From Burkholderiales bacterium GJ-E10 (lineage in GTDB: Bacteria > Pseudomonadota > Gammaproteobacteria > Burkholderiales > Burkholderiaceae_F): DNA of 64,000 nt. The stretch covers positions 1,131,520 to 1,195,519 of the forward strand of contig AP014683.1 of assembly GCA_000828975.1 (NCBI GenBank), given 5' to 3'. The position numbers and the translations under genes were made by a program. Shown here piece by piece: positions 24,716-35,107 of this stretch (the first letter of the stretch is position 1; every line of letters begins with the position of its first letter). The notes below the pieces were generated by a model. It was given only the letters and a program-made list of their open reading frames with translations. It made no database searches and was not told the origin of the DNA.

Positions 24716-25121
24716 CAGCCGGTACTCCGCTAGCGTCCGCAACCCCCTCCCGAGCGGCCGCAATGGAGCGGATCCAAATGTAAGCGCGAGCGACTCTTCC
24801 TGGCCGACTCCGACCGCTTAGGCCAGGGATCTCGATATAGAAAAGCAGTCGTTCCGGCCGTGGCGCGAACACGGTGCAGGTTTCGGCGAACGTGACCGGC
24901 GTGATGGATCGGCTGCCGCGAATGTTGTCAGGGTAGGGCAACGCGTAACCGCGAACGCGTCGGAAATTCCCGGCAGTTTGCTGGGGCGGAGATTGGCGAT
25001 GGCGTGCCGCGATTACCGGTTGAGTGGCAAGGATCGCTGAAAAATGAATGGGGACTGGAAAACGAGGAGCAGTTTTGGAAAAACCATGCACAATATATGA
25101 AATATAAGTGCTTGATTTTAT
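24716..25121. other. Non-coding island boundary, nothing recognised
   Basis: About 400 bp between capV and the 3' end of tRNA-Asn. The last 70 bases become AT-rich. No integrase or other gene is visible although this is the att side of the island. Confidence 0.5.
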
Positions 25122-25197
25122 TGGCTCCCCGACCTGGACTCGAACCAGGGACCTGCGGATTAACAGTCCGTCGCTCTACCGACTGAGCTATCGGGGA
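25122..25197 (-). tRNA. tRNA-Asn (anticodon GTT), CCA encoded
   Basis: The minus strand folds as a full cloverleaf: acceptor TCCCCGA / TCGGGGA with discriminator G and CCA, D-arm AGCTCAGTCGGTAGAGC, anticodon loop CTGTTAA and T-arm CAGGTCCCTGGTTCGAGTCC. Its 3' half is repeated as scars at 15825 and 17235, so this is the integration site of the preceding island. Confidence 0.97.
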
Positions 25198-25234
25198 TCA
25201 CCGAAATCAGAACCCGAGATTATAGCGGGAATTT

Positions 25235-26443
25235 TTATCTTTTCGAAACCGCGGCGACCGCGTCGGCGACGGCTTCGATGTTCTTCCGATTCAACGCGGC
25301 AATGCAGATGCGGCCGGTCGACACGGCATAGATCGCAAACTCTTCGCGCAGGCGCGCGACCTGGGCGGCGGTGAGGCCGGAATACGAAAACATGCCGCGC
25401 TGGGTGCGCACGAAGGAAAAATCGACTCCGGGCAGCCGTTGTCCCAGCAGGGACACGAGCGTGTCGCGCATCGCCTTGATGCGCTCCCGCATTCCGCCGA
25501 GTTCGGCTTCCCAGCGGGCGCGCAATTCGGCATTGCCGAGGATGGCGGCAACCAGGGCGGCGCCGTGGGTTGGCGGGTTGGAGTAGTTGGTGCGGATCAC
25601 GCGCTTGAGCTGGCTCAGCACACGGCGCGACTCGTCCGCATCGGCGGTGACGATGGTGAGCGCGCCCACCCGCTCGCCGTAGAGCGAAAACGATTTCGAG
25701 AACGAACTGGCGATGAAGCAGGGCATGCCGCTCGCGGCGAAACTGCGGACCACGGCGCTGTCGGCTTCGATGCCGTCGGCGAAGCCTTGGTAGGCGAGGT
25801 CCAGGAACGGGATGCAGGCGCGCTCGCGCAGGATGGCGATGATCTCGTTCCATTGCTCCGGCGTGAGGTCGACGCCCGTCGGGTTGTGGCAGCAGGCATG
25901 CAGGACCACGATGGTCTGTGGCGCCGCGGCGCGCAGCATGGCGCGCATGCCGTCGAAATCGAGTCCGTGGGTCGCCGCGTCGTAGTAGGGATACGCCGCC
26001 ACCGGAAATCCGGCCGCTTCGAACAGCGCGCGATGGTTTTCCCAACTGGGGTCGCTGATCAGCACATGGGAGTCGGGGACGATGCGCTTGAGCAGCGCCG
26101 CGCCGAGCGACAGGGCGCCGGTACCCCCCAGGGACTGGGCGGTCACCAGGCGACCGCCGGCTGCGGGTTCGGAGCCGGCACCGAAAAGAAGGTCCTGAAC
26201 GGCGCGGTTGTAGGCCGCCGGACCGTCGATCGGCTGGTAGCCGCGGGCGACGGGGTTCGCCAGCCGCTCGGTCTCGGCCCGCCGCACCGAGTCGAGCACG
26301 GGGATCTTCCCGTCTTCCCCGAAGTAAACCCCGACGCCGAGGTTGATCTTTTCCGGGCGAGGATCGGCGCCGAACGCCTCATTCAATCCCAGGATGGGGT
26401 CGGGGGGGGCAAGTGCTACAGAGGCAAAAAGCGGTCCGGTCAT
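25235..26443 (-). CDS. Aspartate/aromatic aminotransferase
   Basis: A 402-aa fold-type I PLP enzyme of the AspC/TyrB group. It starts LFASVALAPPDPILGLNEAF, has INLGVGVYFGEDGKIPVLDS, the substrate-site CCHNPTGVDLTPEQW, DLAYQGFADG and the PLP lysine in SSFSKSFSLYGERVG. It moves amino groups between aspartate or aromatic amino acids and 2-oxoglutarate. The start at 26443 is preferred over 26500 because family proteins begin at FASV. Which of the two activities dominates cannot be told from the sequence. Confidence 0.93.
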   Translation of the reverse strand: MTGPLFASVALAPPDPILGLNEAFGADPRPEKINLGVGVYFGEDGKIPVLDSVRRAETERLANPVARGYQPIDGPAAYNRAVQDLLFGAGSEPAAGGRLVTAQSLGGTGALSLGAALLKRIVPDSHVLISDPSWENHRALFEAAGFPVAAYPYYDAATHGLDFDGMRAMLRAAAPQTIVVLHACCHNPTGVDLTPEQWNEIIAILRERACIPFLDLAYQGFADGIEADSAVVRSFAASGMPCFIASSFSKSFSLYGERVGALTIVTADADESRRVLSQLKRVIRTNYSNPPTHGAALVAAILGNAELRARWEAELGGMRERIKAMRDTLVSLLGQRLPGVDFSFVRTQRGMFSYSGLTAAQVARLREEFAIYAVSTGRICIAALNRKNIEAVADAVAAVSKR

Positions 26444-26687
26444 TTCCACGCATTCCGGCAGCGGGTTTGGGGTCTCCCGCGCAATCGCGGGAGTGTACAC
26501 AAGGGGGTGGGCGGCGCGATCGGTCGTCGGGCGGGGAAATTCTGCATTTTCGCGGTACCTCCTGAAAATGCGCGGTAATACGTTGATTTATAACGACTTG
26601 TAACCAAAGATCCCGCGGCGGGGGGCTAGGCAATTCATTACACGAATGCTACGATTTCCCGTTGGTGCCGCATAAAACGGCAACGAT

Positions 26688-26715
26688 TCTCAGGACAGGT
26701 ATCTCAGGACAGGTA
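26688..26715 (+). repeat. Tandem 14-bp repeat in the uvrB leader
   Basis: TCTCAGGACAGGTA occurs twice head to tail directly before the uvrB start. Each copy carries an AGGA Shine-Dalgarno-like core, so the ribosome site is duplicated. Confidence 0.85.
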
Positions 26716-26718
26716 TTC

Positions 26719-28776
26719 GTGCAAACGCCGCAATCCAGCTCGCCATTTCGCCTGCACCGGCCGTATCCCCCCGCGGGAGACCAGCCGGCGGCGATCGCGC
26801 GCCTGATGGAAGGCTTGGCCGACGGGCTGACCTGTCAGACCTTGCTCGGCGTGACCGGCTCCGGCAAGACGTACACGATGGCCAACGTCATTGCCCAGAC
26901 CGGGGTGCCGGCGCTGGTGCTCGCACCGAACAAGACGCTGGCGGCACAACTATACGCCGAGATGCGGGAGTTCTTTCCCGACAACGCGGTGGAGTACTTC
27001 GTATCGTACTACGACTACTACCAGCCCGAGGCGTACGTGCCGGCGCGCGATCTCTACATCGAGAAGGACAGCGCGATCAACGAGCACATCGAGCAGATGC
27101 GCCTGTCGGCGACGAAGTCGCTGCTCGAGCGGCGCGATGTCGTGATCGTGGGCACCGTCTCGTCGATCTACGGCATCGGCGACCCGAGCGAATACCACGC
27201 GATGATTCTCGTGCTGCGCACCGGCGACCGGCTGGGTCGGCGCGAGGCGATCGCGCGGCTGGTGGCGATGCAGTACGTGCGCAACGATGCGGAGTTCGTG
27301 CGCGGTACGTTTCGGGTGCGCGGCGATACCATCGACGTGTTCCCGTCGGAGCATGCGGAACTGGCGGTGCGCATCGATCTGCTCGACGATGAAGTGGAGC
27401 GCATCGAGCTGTTCGATCCCTTGACCGGCCGCGTGCGGCAGCAGGTGCCGCGGTTCACGGTGTATCCCTCGTCGCACTACGTCACGCCGCGCGAGACCGT
27501 GCTGCGGGCCATCGAGACGATCCGCGAGGAACTCGCGCAGCGCACGGACGAGTTGTACGGTGCCGGGAAGCTGGTGGAGGCGCAGCGTCTGGAACAGCGC
27601 ACGCGGTTCGACCTCGAGATGCTGTCGGAACTCGGTTTCTGCAAGGGCATCGAAAACTACACGCGGCATCTGTCCGGTGCCGCGCCGGGGGAGCCGCCGC
27701 CGACGCTGGTCGATTATCTGCCGCCCGATGCGCTGATGTTCATCGACGAGTCGCATGTCACGGTGCCGCAATTGGGGGGGATGTACCGTGGCGACCGCGC
27801 GCGCAAGCAGACGCTGGTCGAATACGGGTTCCGGCTGCCCTCGGCCCTGGACAATCGGCCGTTGCGGTTCGATGAGTTCGAGGGCAAGATGCGCCGTTGC
27901 GTTTTCGTGTCGGCAACCCCCGGAGAGTACGAACTGGCGCGCTCGTCGCAGGTGGTCGAGCAGGTGGTCCGGCCGACCGGGCTGGTCGATCCGCGCCTGG
28001 AGGTGCGTCCGGCACGCACGCAGGTCGACGACGTGTTGTCCGAGATCGCGCTGCGCGTGGCCCAGGGGCAGCGGGTGTTGATCACCACGCTCACCAAGCG
28101 CATGGCCGAGGATCTCACCGGGTTTCTGAGCGAGCACGGCGTGCGGGTGCGCTACCTGCACTCGGACGTCGACACCGTCGAGCGGGTCGAGATCATCCGG
28201 GATCTGCGTGCCGGTGCATTCGACGTGCTGGTTGGCATCAATCTGTTGCGGGAAGGGCTGGATCTCCCGGAGGTTGGCCTGGTGGCGATCCTCGACGCCG
28301 ACAAGGAGGGGTTCCTGCGGTCGGAGCGCTCCCTCATTCAGACGATCGGGCGCGCGGCGCGCAATCTCGATGGCACGGCCATCCTCTACGCCGACGTGGT
28401 CACCGATTCGATGCGCCGTGCCATGGACGAAACGGAACGGCGGCGTTTGCGGCAGAGCGAATTCAACGCACGCAACGGCATCGTGCCGCGGGGCGTGCGC
28501 AAGGAAGTGCGCGAATTGATCGATGGAATCCTGGATTCCGTTACCGCGGATGCGGGGGCGCTGGTTGCCGGCGAGACCGAGCCGGCGTACGGTGCCATGA
28601 CCGAACGGGATCTGGGGCGCGAAATCAAGCGATTGGAGAAGCAGATGCGGGATTTTGCCCGCGACCTGCGTTTCGAGGACGCCGCGCGGGTGCGCGATCG
28701 CCTCGCCCGGTTGCGGGAGCGGGCGTTCGTTTCCGCGGACGGGCCCGATCGCGAAGAAGCGCTTTCCGGGACGTGA
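26719..28776 (+). CDS. uvrB: Excinuclease ABC subunit B
   Basis: A 685-aa UvrB counted from GTG 26719, which follows the duplicated AGGA site; an ATG at 26662 would add 19 poorly conserved residues. It shows Walker A GVTGSGKT, the damage-probing hairpin [12 protein letters not shown], helicase motifs ([43 protein letters not shown]) and the C-terminal UVR coiled domain that binds UvrC ([20 protein letters not shown]). It works in nucleotide excision repair. Length and motifs are complete. Confidence 0.98.
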   Translation: MQTPQSSSPFRLHRPYPPAGDQPAAIARLMEGLADGLTCQTLLGVTGSGKTYTMANVIAQTGVPALVLAPNKTLAAQLYAEMREFFPDNAVEYFVSYYDYYQPEAYVPARDLYIEKDSAINEHIEQMRLSATKSLLERRDVVIVGTVSSIYGIGDPSEYHAMILVLRTGDRLGRREAIARLVAMQYVRNDAEFVRGTFRVRGDTIDVFPSEHAELAVRIDLLDDEVERIELFDPLTGRVRQQVPRFTVYPSSHYVTPRETVLRAIETIREELAQRTDELYGAGKLVEAQRLEQRTRFDLEMLSELGFCKGIENYTRHLSGAAPGEPPPTLVDYLPPDALMFIDESHVTVPQLGGMYRGDRARKQTLVEYGFRLPSALDNRPLRFDEFEGKMRRCVFVSATPGEYELARSSQVVEQVVRPTGLVDPRLEVRPARTQVDDVLSEIALRVAQGQRVLITTLTKRMAEDLTGFLSEHGVRVRYLHSDVDTVERVEIIRDLRAGAFDVLVGINLLREGLDLPEVGLVAILDADKEGFLRSERSLIQTIGRAARNLDGTAILYADVVTDSMRRAMDETERRRLRQSEFNARNGIVPRGVRKEVRELIDGILDSVTADAGALVAGETEPAYGAMTERDLGREIKRLEKQMRDFARDLRFEDAARVRDRLARLRERAFVSADGPDREEALSGT

Positions 28777-28829
28777 ACTTTCTTTTTGCGGAAAAGTCTT
28801 TTACAGCTGACGACATTGTTGGAACGAAG

Positions 28830-29414
28830 ATGCGAACGATGAGAACGGAAAACGCGGGTGGCGGAACTGCCGTACAGGAACAAGACTCGATCACGACCAA
28901 GTCGGGAGCCAAGGCGGCGACCCATACGACGAAGGTCCTTTTCGTGTGCATGGGCAATATCTGCCGGTCGCCCACGGCGCACGGCGTGTTCCGCAAGATG
29001 GTGGCGGAGGCGGGACTGGAGGCGAGCGTCCATGTCGAGTCCGCGGGAACCCATGCCTATCACGTCGGCGAGGCGCCGGACGCCCGCGCCCAGCAGGCGG
29101 CCAAGCGCCGCGGCGTCGATATCAGCGATCTGCGGGCGCGGCAGGTTGGCCAGGACGACTACCACGACTTCGACCTGATCCTCGCGATGGACTGGGAAAA
29201 CCTCGCGTTGCTGCAACAGCAGTGTCCGCGCGGGCAGAAGCACAAGCTGCACCTGCTGATGCGGTTCGCCGGGGAGCATGATGCGGCCACGGTGCCGGAT
29301 CCCTACTACGGCGGCAGCGAGGGCTTCAACACGGTTCTCGACTACGTCGAAGACGCGTGCCAGGGGCTGATCGAGGTCGTCCGTCGCCGGGCGACGATGT
29401 ACGCCGCAGCCTGA
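28830..29414 (+). CDS. Low molecular weight protein-tyrosine phosphatase
   Basis: A 194-aa protein. The P-loop VCMGNICRSPTAHGVF carries the C-x5-R-S active site and VPDPYYGG the general-acid Asp. Fold-typical segments are VESAGTHAYHVGEAPDARAQ and DFDLILAMDWENL. The first 35 residues are a non-conserved, charged extension, so the true start could be internal. It lies just upstream of iscR but is separated by a terminator. Confidence 0.92.
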   Translation: MRTMRTENAGGGTAVQEQDSITTKSGAKAATHTTKVLFVCMGNICRSPTAHGVFRKMVAEAGLEASVHVESAGTHAYHVGEAPDARAQQAAKRRGVDISDLRARQVGQDDYHDFDLILAMDWENLALLQQQCPRGQKHKLHLLMRFAGEHDAATVPDPYYGGSEGFNTVLDYVEDACQGLIEVVRRRATMYAAA

Positions 29415-29433
29415 GCGGCGTGCGCGGGGTCGA

Positions 29434-29466
29434 CAACGCCGTCCTTTGGGGCGGCGTTGTTTTTTT
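29434..29466 (+). terminator. Rho-independent terminator after the phosphatase gene
   Basis: CAACGCCG and CGGCGTTG form a perfect 8-bp stem around a 10-base loop, followed by seven T residues. Confidence 0.93.
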
Positions 29467-29495
29467 GCGATTGCCCGTTTTGCGCCGGGGGAAAG

Positions 29496-29524
29496 TTGAC
29501 TTATTTGCTTGGGATCCCTATTAT
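29496..29524 (+). promoter_or_regulatory. Sigma-70 promoter of the isc operon
   Basis: TTGACT (29496-29501), a 17-bp spacer and TATTAT (29519-29524) lie about 95 bp before the iscR start. IscR is known to repress its own promoter, so an IscR site is expected across this promoter, but I could not match the enterobacterial consensus. Confidence 0.8.
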
Positions 29525-29619
29525 TCTCGATAGATTTTGTCGGGAATTGCACGGCGGCCCGACGGAACGAAAACCATCTCAGGAAGCGTTTTCCAGTCTA
29601 TCCCTTGCGGAGAGAAACC

Positions 29620-30132
29620 ATGCGACTGACAACCAAAGGGCGCTTTGCGGTCACGGCGATGATCGATCTGGGCATGCGCCAGCACAAAGGGCCTGTGACG
29701 CTGGCGGGAATCAGCCAGCGCCAATCGATTTCGCTGTCGTACCTGGAGCAGTTGTTCGCGAAGTTGCGGCGCCACAGCCTGGTGGAGAGCACCCGGGGTC
29801 CGGGTGGCGGCTACCGTCTGGGCAAGTCGGCGGCAGACATTTCGGTCGCGGATATCATTTTCGCGGTGGACGAACCCCTCGATGCGACGCTGTGCGGCGG
29901 TCGCGGCAACTGCGACAACGACCAGCGCTGCATGACGCATGAATTGTGGACCAACCTGAATCGACAGATGATCGACTATCTGGATTCGGTCTCGCTGGCC
30001 GATCTGGTGGCGCAGCAGCACCAAAACGCGCATGCCGCACCGCGCCCGGCGTCGGTCGCGGCGATGCCGGTCGGCAGCCGCTGGGCGACCGGCGGCGCAC
30101 GGGCGACGGCGGACGAAAGCACCACGGTGTAA
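29620..30132 (+). CDS. iscR: Fe-S cluster-sensing regulator IscR (Rrf2 family)
   Basis: A 170-aa Rrf2 regulator. The N-terminus [20 protein letters not shown] and [20 protein letters not shown] form the winged HTH. Three cysteines in [20 protein letters not shown] (Cys92, 98, 104 region) bind a [2Fe-2S] cluster. The clustered form represses the isc operon; the apo form activates other systems. The start follows GGAGAG. It is the first gene of the operon. The last 35 residues are an Ala/Arg-rich tail of variable type. Confidence 0.97.
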   Translation: MRLTTKGRFAVTAMIDLGMRQHKGPVTLAGISQRQSISLSYLEQLFAKLRRHSLVESTRGPGGGYRLGKSAADISVADIIFAVDEPLDATLCGGRGNCDNDQRCMTHELWTNLNRQMIDYLDSVSLADLVAQQHQNAHAAPRPASVAAMPVGSRWATGGARATADESTTV

Positions 30133-30160
30133 CCCTCTTTCCGGATTCTTTCGACTTGCG

Positions 30161-31369
30161 ATGAAACTTCCCATCTATCTCGATTATTCCGCCACGACCC
30201 CCATCGATCCCCGGGTTGTCGATCGTATGCTGCCCTACCTGCGCGAGCATTTCGGCAATCCGGCGTCGCGCAGCCATGCCTTCGGATGGGAGGCCGAACG
30301 CGCGGTGGAAGCCGCGCGCGGACAGGTGGCCGAACTGGTCAACGCCGATCCGCGGGAAATCATCTGGACCTCGGGGGCGACCGAGTCCATCAATCTCGCG
30401 CTCAAGGGCGCCGCGCACTTCTATCGCGACAAGGGCCGGCATCTCGTCACGGTGAAGACCGAGCACAAGGCGACGCTCGACTCGATGCGCGAACTGGAGC
30501 GCGAAGGGTTCGAGGTCACCTATCTCGACGTCGGCAGCGACGGGCTGCTCGACCTCGATGCGTTCGCGGCGAGCCTGCGCGGCGACACCATCCTGGCGTC
30601 GGTCATGTTCGTCAACAATGAAATCGGCGTGATCCAGGACATCGAGGCGATCGGGCGGATCTGCCGCGAACGCGGTGTGATGCTGCACGTCGATGCCGCC
30701 CAGGCCACCGGAAAGCTGGCGATCGATCTCGGCGCGCTGCCGGTCGACCTGATGTCGTTTTCCGCGCACAAGACCTACGGGCCCAAGGGGATCGGCGCGC
30801 TCTACGTCCGGCGCAAGCCGCGCGCGCGGCTGGAGGCGCAGATGCACGGCGGCGGGCACGAGCGGGGATTGCGCTCGGGTACGCTGGCGACGCATCAGAT
30901 CGTCGGAATGGGCGAGGCATTTCGCATCGCCGGCGAAGAGATGGGCGCCGAAATCGAACGGATGCGGGTGCTGCGGGACCGCCTGTGGACGGGCCTGCAG
31001 CGCATCGAGGAGGTCTACCTCAACGGGGACGCCGAGCGGCGGGTGGCACACAACCTCAACGTCAGCTTCAACTTCGTGGAAGGCGAGTCGCTGATCATGG
31101 CGGTCAAGGACCTGGCGGTATCGTCCGGGTCGGCCTGCACGTCGGCGAGCCTGGAGCCGTCCTACGTGTTGCGGGCGCTGGGGCGCAGCGACGAACTGGC
31201 GCACAGTTCGATCCGGTTCACCGTCGGTCGCTTCACGACGATCGAGGAAATCGATTACGCGGTGCGTCTGGTCGCCGACAAGGTTGCTAAGCTTCGGGCC
31301 ATGTCGCCGTTGTGGGAGATGCATCAGGATGGAATCGATCTCAATACCGTGCAGTGGGCGGCACATTGA
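30161..31369 (+). CDS. iscS: Cysteine desulfurase IscS
   Basis: A 402-aa PLP enzyme that takes sulfur from cysteine for Fe-S clusters and thiolation. It has [13 protein letters not shown] at the N-terminus, the PLP Lys204 in [12 protein letters not shown] and the mobile-loop Cys326 in [14 protein letters not shown]. The length matches the 404 aa of the E. coli enzyme. It starts 28 bp after iscR. A longer in-frame reading from 30032 overlaps iscR and is not used. Confidence 0.98.
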   Translation: MKLPIYLDYSATTPIDPRVVDRMLPYLREHFGNPASRSHAFGWEAERAVEAARGQVAELVNADPREIIWTSGATESINLALKGAAHFYRDKGRHLVTVKTEHKATLDSMRELEREGFEVTYLDVGSDGLLDLDAFAASLRGDTILASVMFVNNEIGVIQDIEAIGRICRERGVMLHVDAAQATGKLAIDLGALPVDLMSFSAHKTYGPKGIGALYVRRKPRARLEAQMHGGGHERGLRSGTLATHQIVGMGEAFRIAGEEMGAEIERMRVLRDRLWTGLQRIEEVYLNGDAERRVAHNLNVSFNFVEGESLIMAVKDLAVSSGSACTSASLEPSYVLRALGRSDELAHSSIRFTVGRFTTIEEIDYAVRLVADKVAKLRAMSPLWEMHQDGIDLNTVQWAAH

Positions 31370-31406
31370 GAGGATTCCGGATAATGGGCGTGGCCCGTGA
31401 TCCCGA

Positions 31407-31453
31407 CTCCGCTTCCCCGTTCCTGGCGAGCGGGGGAGCGGGAAAGGGCGGAG
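31407..31453 (+). repeat. Nested hairpin in the iscS-iscU gap
   Basis: CTCCGC (31407-31412) pairs with GCGGAG (31448-31453), and CCCC (31415-31418) with GGGG (31432-31435), inside an unusually wide 131-bp gap. No T-tract follows, so it is more likely an mRNA processing or stability element than a terminator. Confidence 0.5.
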
Positions 31454-31500
31454 CCAGTGGATTCGTCAAGACGCCAATCATCGGGCGGGAGGCATAGGAA

Positions 31501-31923
31501 ATGTCGTACAGCGAGAAAGTCATCGATCATTACGAGAATCCGCGCAATGTCGGTTCCTTCGACAAGGACGACCAGGCGGTGGGGACCGGGATGGTGGGGG
31601 CGCCGGCCTGCGGCGACGTGATGAAGCTGCAGATTCGCGTCAACGAGGATGGGGTGATCGAGGACGCGCGCTTCAAGACCTACGGTTGCGGCTCCGCGAT
31701 CGCTTCGAGTTCGCTGGTCACCGAGTGGGTCAAGGGCAAGACGCTCGATCAGGCCATGGAGATCCGCAACACCGCGATCGCCGAGGAGCTCGCGCTGCCG
31801 CCCGTGAAGATCCATTGTTCGATCCTCGCCGAAGACGCGATCAAGGCCGCGATCGAAGACTACCGCAGCAAGCGCGGCGGCACGGAAGAGTCCGCGGCAT
31901 CCCCGCTTTCGGCGGCGGCGTAA
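31501..31923 (+). CDS. iscU: Fe-S cluster scaffold IscU
   Basis: A 140-aa scaffold with the ligands Cys37 and Asp39 ([10 protein letters not shown]), Cys63 ([10 protein letters not shown]) and Cys106 ([10 protein letters not shown]). The LPPVK motif (residues 99-103) is the docking site for HscA. GGAGG lies upstream of the ATG. IscU builds [2Fe-2S] clusters with sulfur from IscS. The C-terminus has about 12 extra residues compared with E. coli. Confidence 0.98.
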   Translation: MSYSEKVIDHYENPRNVGSFDKDDQAVGTGMVGAPACGDVMKLQIRVNEDGVIEDARFKTYGCGSAIASSSLVTEWVKGKTLDQAMEIRNTAIAEELALPPVKIHCSILAEDAIKAAIEDYRSKRGGTEESAASPLSAAA

Positions 31924-31936
31924 AGGGGGCAGGCCG

Positions 31937-32260
31937 ATGGCAGTCACTCTCACGGAGCGTGCCGCCCGCCACGTCGCGGCGTATATCCAGCGGCGCGGCA
32001 AGGGCGTCGGCGTCCGACTGGCGGTGCAGACCACCGGTTGTTCCGGCATGGCCTACAAACTCGAGTTCGCCGATGTGGCCGATCCGCAGGACGTCCAGTT
32101 CGAAACCAACGGCGTCCGGGTTCTGGTCGATCCGCGCAGTCTCGCCTACCTCGACGGCACCGAGCTCGACTACGTGCGCGAGGGGTTGAACGAGGGCTTC
32201 CGGTTCAATAATCCCAACGAGAAGGACCGCTGCGGTTGCGGCGAGTCGTTCCGGGTCTGA
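31937..32260 (+). CDS. iscA: A-type Fe-S carrier IscA
   Basis: A 107-aa protein with the three conserved cysteines Cys35 ([10 protein letters not shown]), Cys99 and Cys101 (DRCGCGESF), the same positions as in E. coli IscA. It carries and hands over Fe-S clusters. It follows iscU by 13 bp with GGGGG upstream of the ATG. Confidence 0.98.
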   Translation: MAVTLTERAARHVAAYIQRRGKGVGVRLAVQTTGCSGMAYKLEFADVADPQDVQFETNGVRVLVDPRSLAYLDGTELDYVREGLNEGFRFNNPNEKDRCGCGESFRV

Positions 32261-32309
32261 AATGCGTGCCGGGTCCCGCGTTCCGCGGGGTCCGGGCGAT
32301 GTCTGCCTC

Positions 32310-32822
32310 GTGTCCCAACTTCCGGAATATTTTGCCCTTTTCGGCCTTGCGCCCCGTTTCGCGCTCGATCCGCAGCGTCTTGCCGCGGCCTATCGGGAGG
32401 TGCTCGTTCAGGTGCACCCCGACCGGCACGCGGCTTCGGGTGCGGCGCAGCAGCGCGTGGCGATGCAGATGGCGAGCCATGCCAACGAGGCCTACCGGAT
32501 CCTGAAGTCCGACAGCGCGCGGGCGGCCTATCTGTGCCGGATGCATGGCGCGCTTGCCGACGGTATGGAGTCGTCGCGGCGCGTGGCGCCGGAATTCCTC
32601 GCGTTGCAGATGCGCTGGCGCGAAACCTGGGAAGACGCGAAGGATCCGGATACCCGGCGCGCGCTCCGCCAGGAGGTGGAGGCCACGCACGCGGACTTGC
32701 TGACCCGCATCGCCGGCGAGATCGACGAGCGCGGGGACTATGCCGCCGCCGCTGACAGCGTGAGGGCCTTGCTGTTCGTCGAAAAATTCATCGAAAAAAT
32801 GGCCGCGGACACCGCGGATTGA
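32310..32822 (+). CDS. hscB: Fe-S co-chaperone HscB
   Basis: A 170-aa J-domain protein from GTG 32310 ([12 protein letters not shown]). It has the [12 protein letters not shown] motif with HPD, which stimulates HscA ATPase, and the C-terminal three-helix IscU-binding domain ([16 protein letters not shown]). The length from this start matches E. coli (171 aa); an ATG at 32262 would add 16 unrelated residues. The stop lies 2 bp before the hscA ATG. Confidence 0.95.
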   Translation: MSQLPEYFALFGLAPRFALDPQRLAAAYREVLVQVHPDRHAASGAAQQRVAMQMASHANEAYRILKSDSARAAYLCRMHGALADGMESSRRVAPEFLALQMRWRETWEDAKDPDTRRALRQEVEATHADLLTRIAGEIDERGDYAAAADSVRALLFVEKFIEKMAADTAD

Positions 32823-32824
32823 TC

Positions 32825-34702
32825 ATGGCTCTCTTGCAAATCGCCGAACCGGGGCAATCCGCCGCGCCGCATCAGCACCGCCTGGCCGTCGGCATCGACC
32901 TCGGGACGACGAATTCCCTGGTCGCGACCGTGCGCAGCGGCTCCCCGGTGGTGCTGCCGGACGAACAAGGCCACGCCCTGTTGCCGTCGGTCGTGTGGTA
33001 TCGCGGCGACGCGCCGCCGGTGGTCGGCGCCGAGGCCCAGCGGCAGCAGGCGAACGATGCGCGCAATGTCATTTGTTCGGCGAAGCGCCTGATGGGCCGC
33101 GGCCACGCCGACATCGCCCACATCGAGAATCTGCCCTACGATTTCGTCGATGCGCCCGGCATGCTCCAGCTGCGCACCACCGCCGGGGTCAAAAGCCCGG
33201 TCGAGGTGTCGGCGGATATCCTGAACGTGTTGCGCGACCGGGCCGAACGGTCGCTGGGCGGCGCGTTGACCGGGGCCGTCATCACGGTTCCGGCGTATTT
33301 CGACGACGCCCAGCGGCAGGCGACCCGCGACGCGGCGCGGATTGCGGGCATCCCGGTGCTGCGGCTGCTCAACGAGCCGACGGCGGCCGCGGTCGCCTAT
33401 GGACTCGACAGCGGCGCCGAAGGCGTGTTCGTCGTCTACGACCTGGGCGGCGGCACGTTTGACGTGTCGGTCCTGCGGCTCAGCAAAGGCGTGTTCGAGG
33501 TGCTGGCAACCGGCGGCGACAGCGCGCTGGGCGGCGACGATTTCGACCACCGCCTGTATTGCTGGATCCTCGAACAGGCCAATCTGTCGTTGCTGGCTCC
33601 CGAGGACATCCGGCTGCTCACGGCGCGCGCGCGCGCGGCGAAGGAGCAGCTTTCCACGCGCGCAAGCGCCACCATCCAGGCGCGGCTTTCTGACCACCGC
33701 TGGGTCAACCTGAACATCGGGCGGGAGACGTTTTTCGGAATCACCCAGCATCTGGTCCAGAAGACCGTGGACGCGGCGCGGCGCACCCTGCGCGATGCCG
33801 GAGTCGCGGTGGCAGACGTGCAGGGGGTCGTCCTGGTCGGCGGCGCCACCCGCATGCCGCACCTGCGTAAGGCGGTCGAGGAGTTGTTCGGCCGGCCGCC
33901 GCTGGACCGTATCGATCCGGATCAGGTCGTGGCGCTCGGCGCCGCGATGCAGGCCAATCTGCTCGTCGGCAACCGCCCCCCCGGCGACGACTGGCTGCTG
34001 CTCGACGTGATCCCGCTTTCGCTTGGCATCGAGACGATGGGCGGACTGGTGGAGCGCATCATTCCGCGGAACTCGACGATTCCCACCGCGCGCGCCCAGG
34101 ACTTCACCACCTTCCAGGACGGGCAGCGGGCGCTGGCGCTGCATGTGGTGCAGGGGGAGCGCGATCTGGTCGATCATTGCCGCTCGCTGGCCCGGTTCGA
34201 GTTGCGCGGCCTGCCGCCGATGGCCGCGGGGGCGGCGCGCGTGCGCGTGCGCTTCCAGGTCGACGCCGACGGGCTGCTGTCGGTCAGCGCCACGGAGGCG
34301 ACGAGCGGCGTCGAGGCCTCGGTCACCGTGAAGCCGTCCTACGGGCTGGGCGACGAGGACGTCGCGCGGATGCTTGCCGACTCGTTCGGTGCGGCCGAGC
34401 GCGATCGCGATGCCCGCATGCTGCGCGAGCAGCAGGTCGAGGCGCGGCGCATGATCGAGGCGACCCGCGCGGCGTTGCGCGCGGACGGGGATCTCCTGGA
34501 CGCCGGGGAGCGCGGGGACATCGATGCGGCGGTCGAGCAACTGGCGGCGGCGGAACAGGCCGGCGAGGCGGATGCGATCGCGGATGCCGGCGCGCGGCTT
34601 TCCGCTGCCACGGAGAACTTCGCGATGCTGCGGATGAACCGCTCGATCCGCGCGGCCCTGGCCGGTGCCAAGGTCGACGAGGTACTGACCGGAAACAAGT
34701 AA
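32825..34702 (+). CDS. hscA: Fe-S assembly Hsp70 chaperone HscA
   Basis: A 625-aa specialised Hsp70. It shows the phosphate loop [40 protein letters not shown] and a substrate-binding domain starting around [17 protein letters not shown]. It releases clusters from IscU by binding its LPPVK motif. The ATG is 2 bp past the hscB stop, so translation is coupled. A TTG two codons earlier is a possible start. Confidence 0.97.
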   Translation: MALLQIAEPGQSAAPHQHRLAVGIDLGTTNSLVATVRSGSPVVLPDEQGHALLPSVVWYRGDAPPVVGAEAQRQQANDARNVICSAKRLMGRGHADIAHIENLPYDFVDAPGMLQLRTTAGVKSPVEVSADILNVLRDRAERSLGGALTGAVITVPAYFDDAQRQATRDAARIAGIPVLRLLNEPTAAAVAYGLDSGAEGVFVVYDLGGGTFDVSVLRLSKGVFEVLATGGDSALGGDDFDHRLYCWILEQANLSLLAPEDIRLLTARARAAKEQLSTRASATIQARLSDHRWVNLNIGRETFFGITQHLVQKTVDAARRTLRDAGVAVADVQGVVLVGGATRMPHLRKAVEELFGRPPLDRIDPDQVVALGAAMQANLLVGNRPPGDDWLLLDVIPLSLGIETMGGLVERIIPRNSTIPTARAQDFTTFQDGQRALALHVVQGERDLVDHCRSLARFELRGLPPMAAGAARVRVRFQVDADGLLSVSATEATSGVEASVTVKPSYGLGDEDVARMLADSFGAAERDRDARMLREQQVEARRMIEATRAALRADGDLLDAGERGDIDAAVEQLAAAEQAGEADAIADAGARLSAATENFAMLRMNRSIRAALAGAKVDEVLTGNK

Positions 34703-34765
34703 ACTCCTCGTCCTCCCCGGCGGCGCGAAGAGGGCGAGGGCGGGACATGGGGTGGAAGCCAATCT

Positions 34766-35107
34766 ATGCCGACAATTCGCGTTCTCCCGCATGAGGAAGT
34801 CTGTCCAGAAGGCGCGACGGTCACCGCGCAGCGTGGGCAAAGCATCTGCCGCGCGTTGCTCGAAGCCGGCGTGCCGATCGAGCATGCGTGTGAACTCTCC
34901 TGCGCCTGCACGACCTGCCATATCATCGTGCGGGAAGGGTTTTCCTCGCTGGCGCCGTCCGAGGAGGACGAGGACGATCTGCTCGACAAGGCGTGGGGAC
35001 TGACGCCGCTTTCGCGCCTGTCGTGCCAGGCGATCGTCGCCGATCAGGACCTCGTCGTGGAGATCCCGCGGTATTCGATCAACCAGGTGAAGGAGGGGAA
35101 GCAATGA
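34766..35107 (+). CDS. fdx: ISC-type [2Fe-2S] ferredoxin
   Basis: A 113-aa adrenodoxin-type ferredoxin. Cys42, Cys48 and Cys51 (ACELSCACTTCHIIV) and Cys87 (RLSCQAIV) hold the cluster. It gives electrons to cluster assembly. The acidic EEDEDDLLDKAWGLTPLSRL region is conserved in the family. It overlaps iscX by 4 nt. Confidence 0.98.
   Translation: MPTIRVLPHEEVCPEGATVTAQRGQSICRALLEAGVPIEHACELSCACTTCHIIVREGFSSLAPSEEDEDDLLDKAWGLTPLSRLSCQAIVADQDLVVEIPRYSINQVKEGKQ

Noticed and set aside
26662-26718. ATG start for uvrB 19 codons upstream
   Set aside because: The added residues are not UvrB-like and overlap the tandem repeat with the ribosome site; GTG 26719 fits better.
32738-35104. Minus-strand frame of 788 codons
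   Set aside because: Antisense shadow of hscA and fdx; composition is that of a mirrored high-GC gene.
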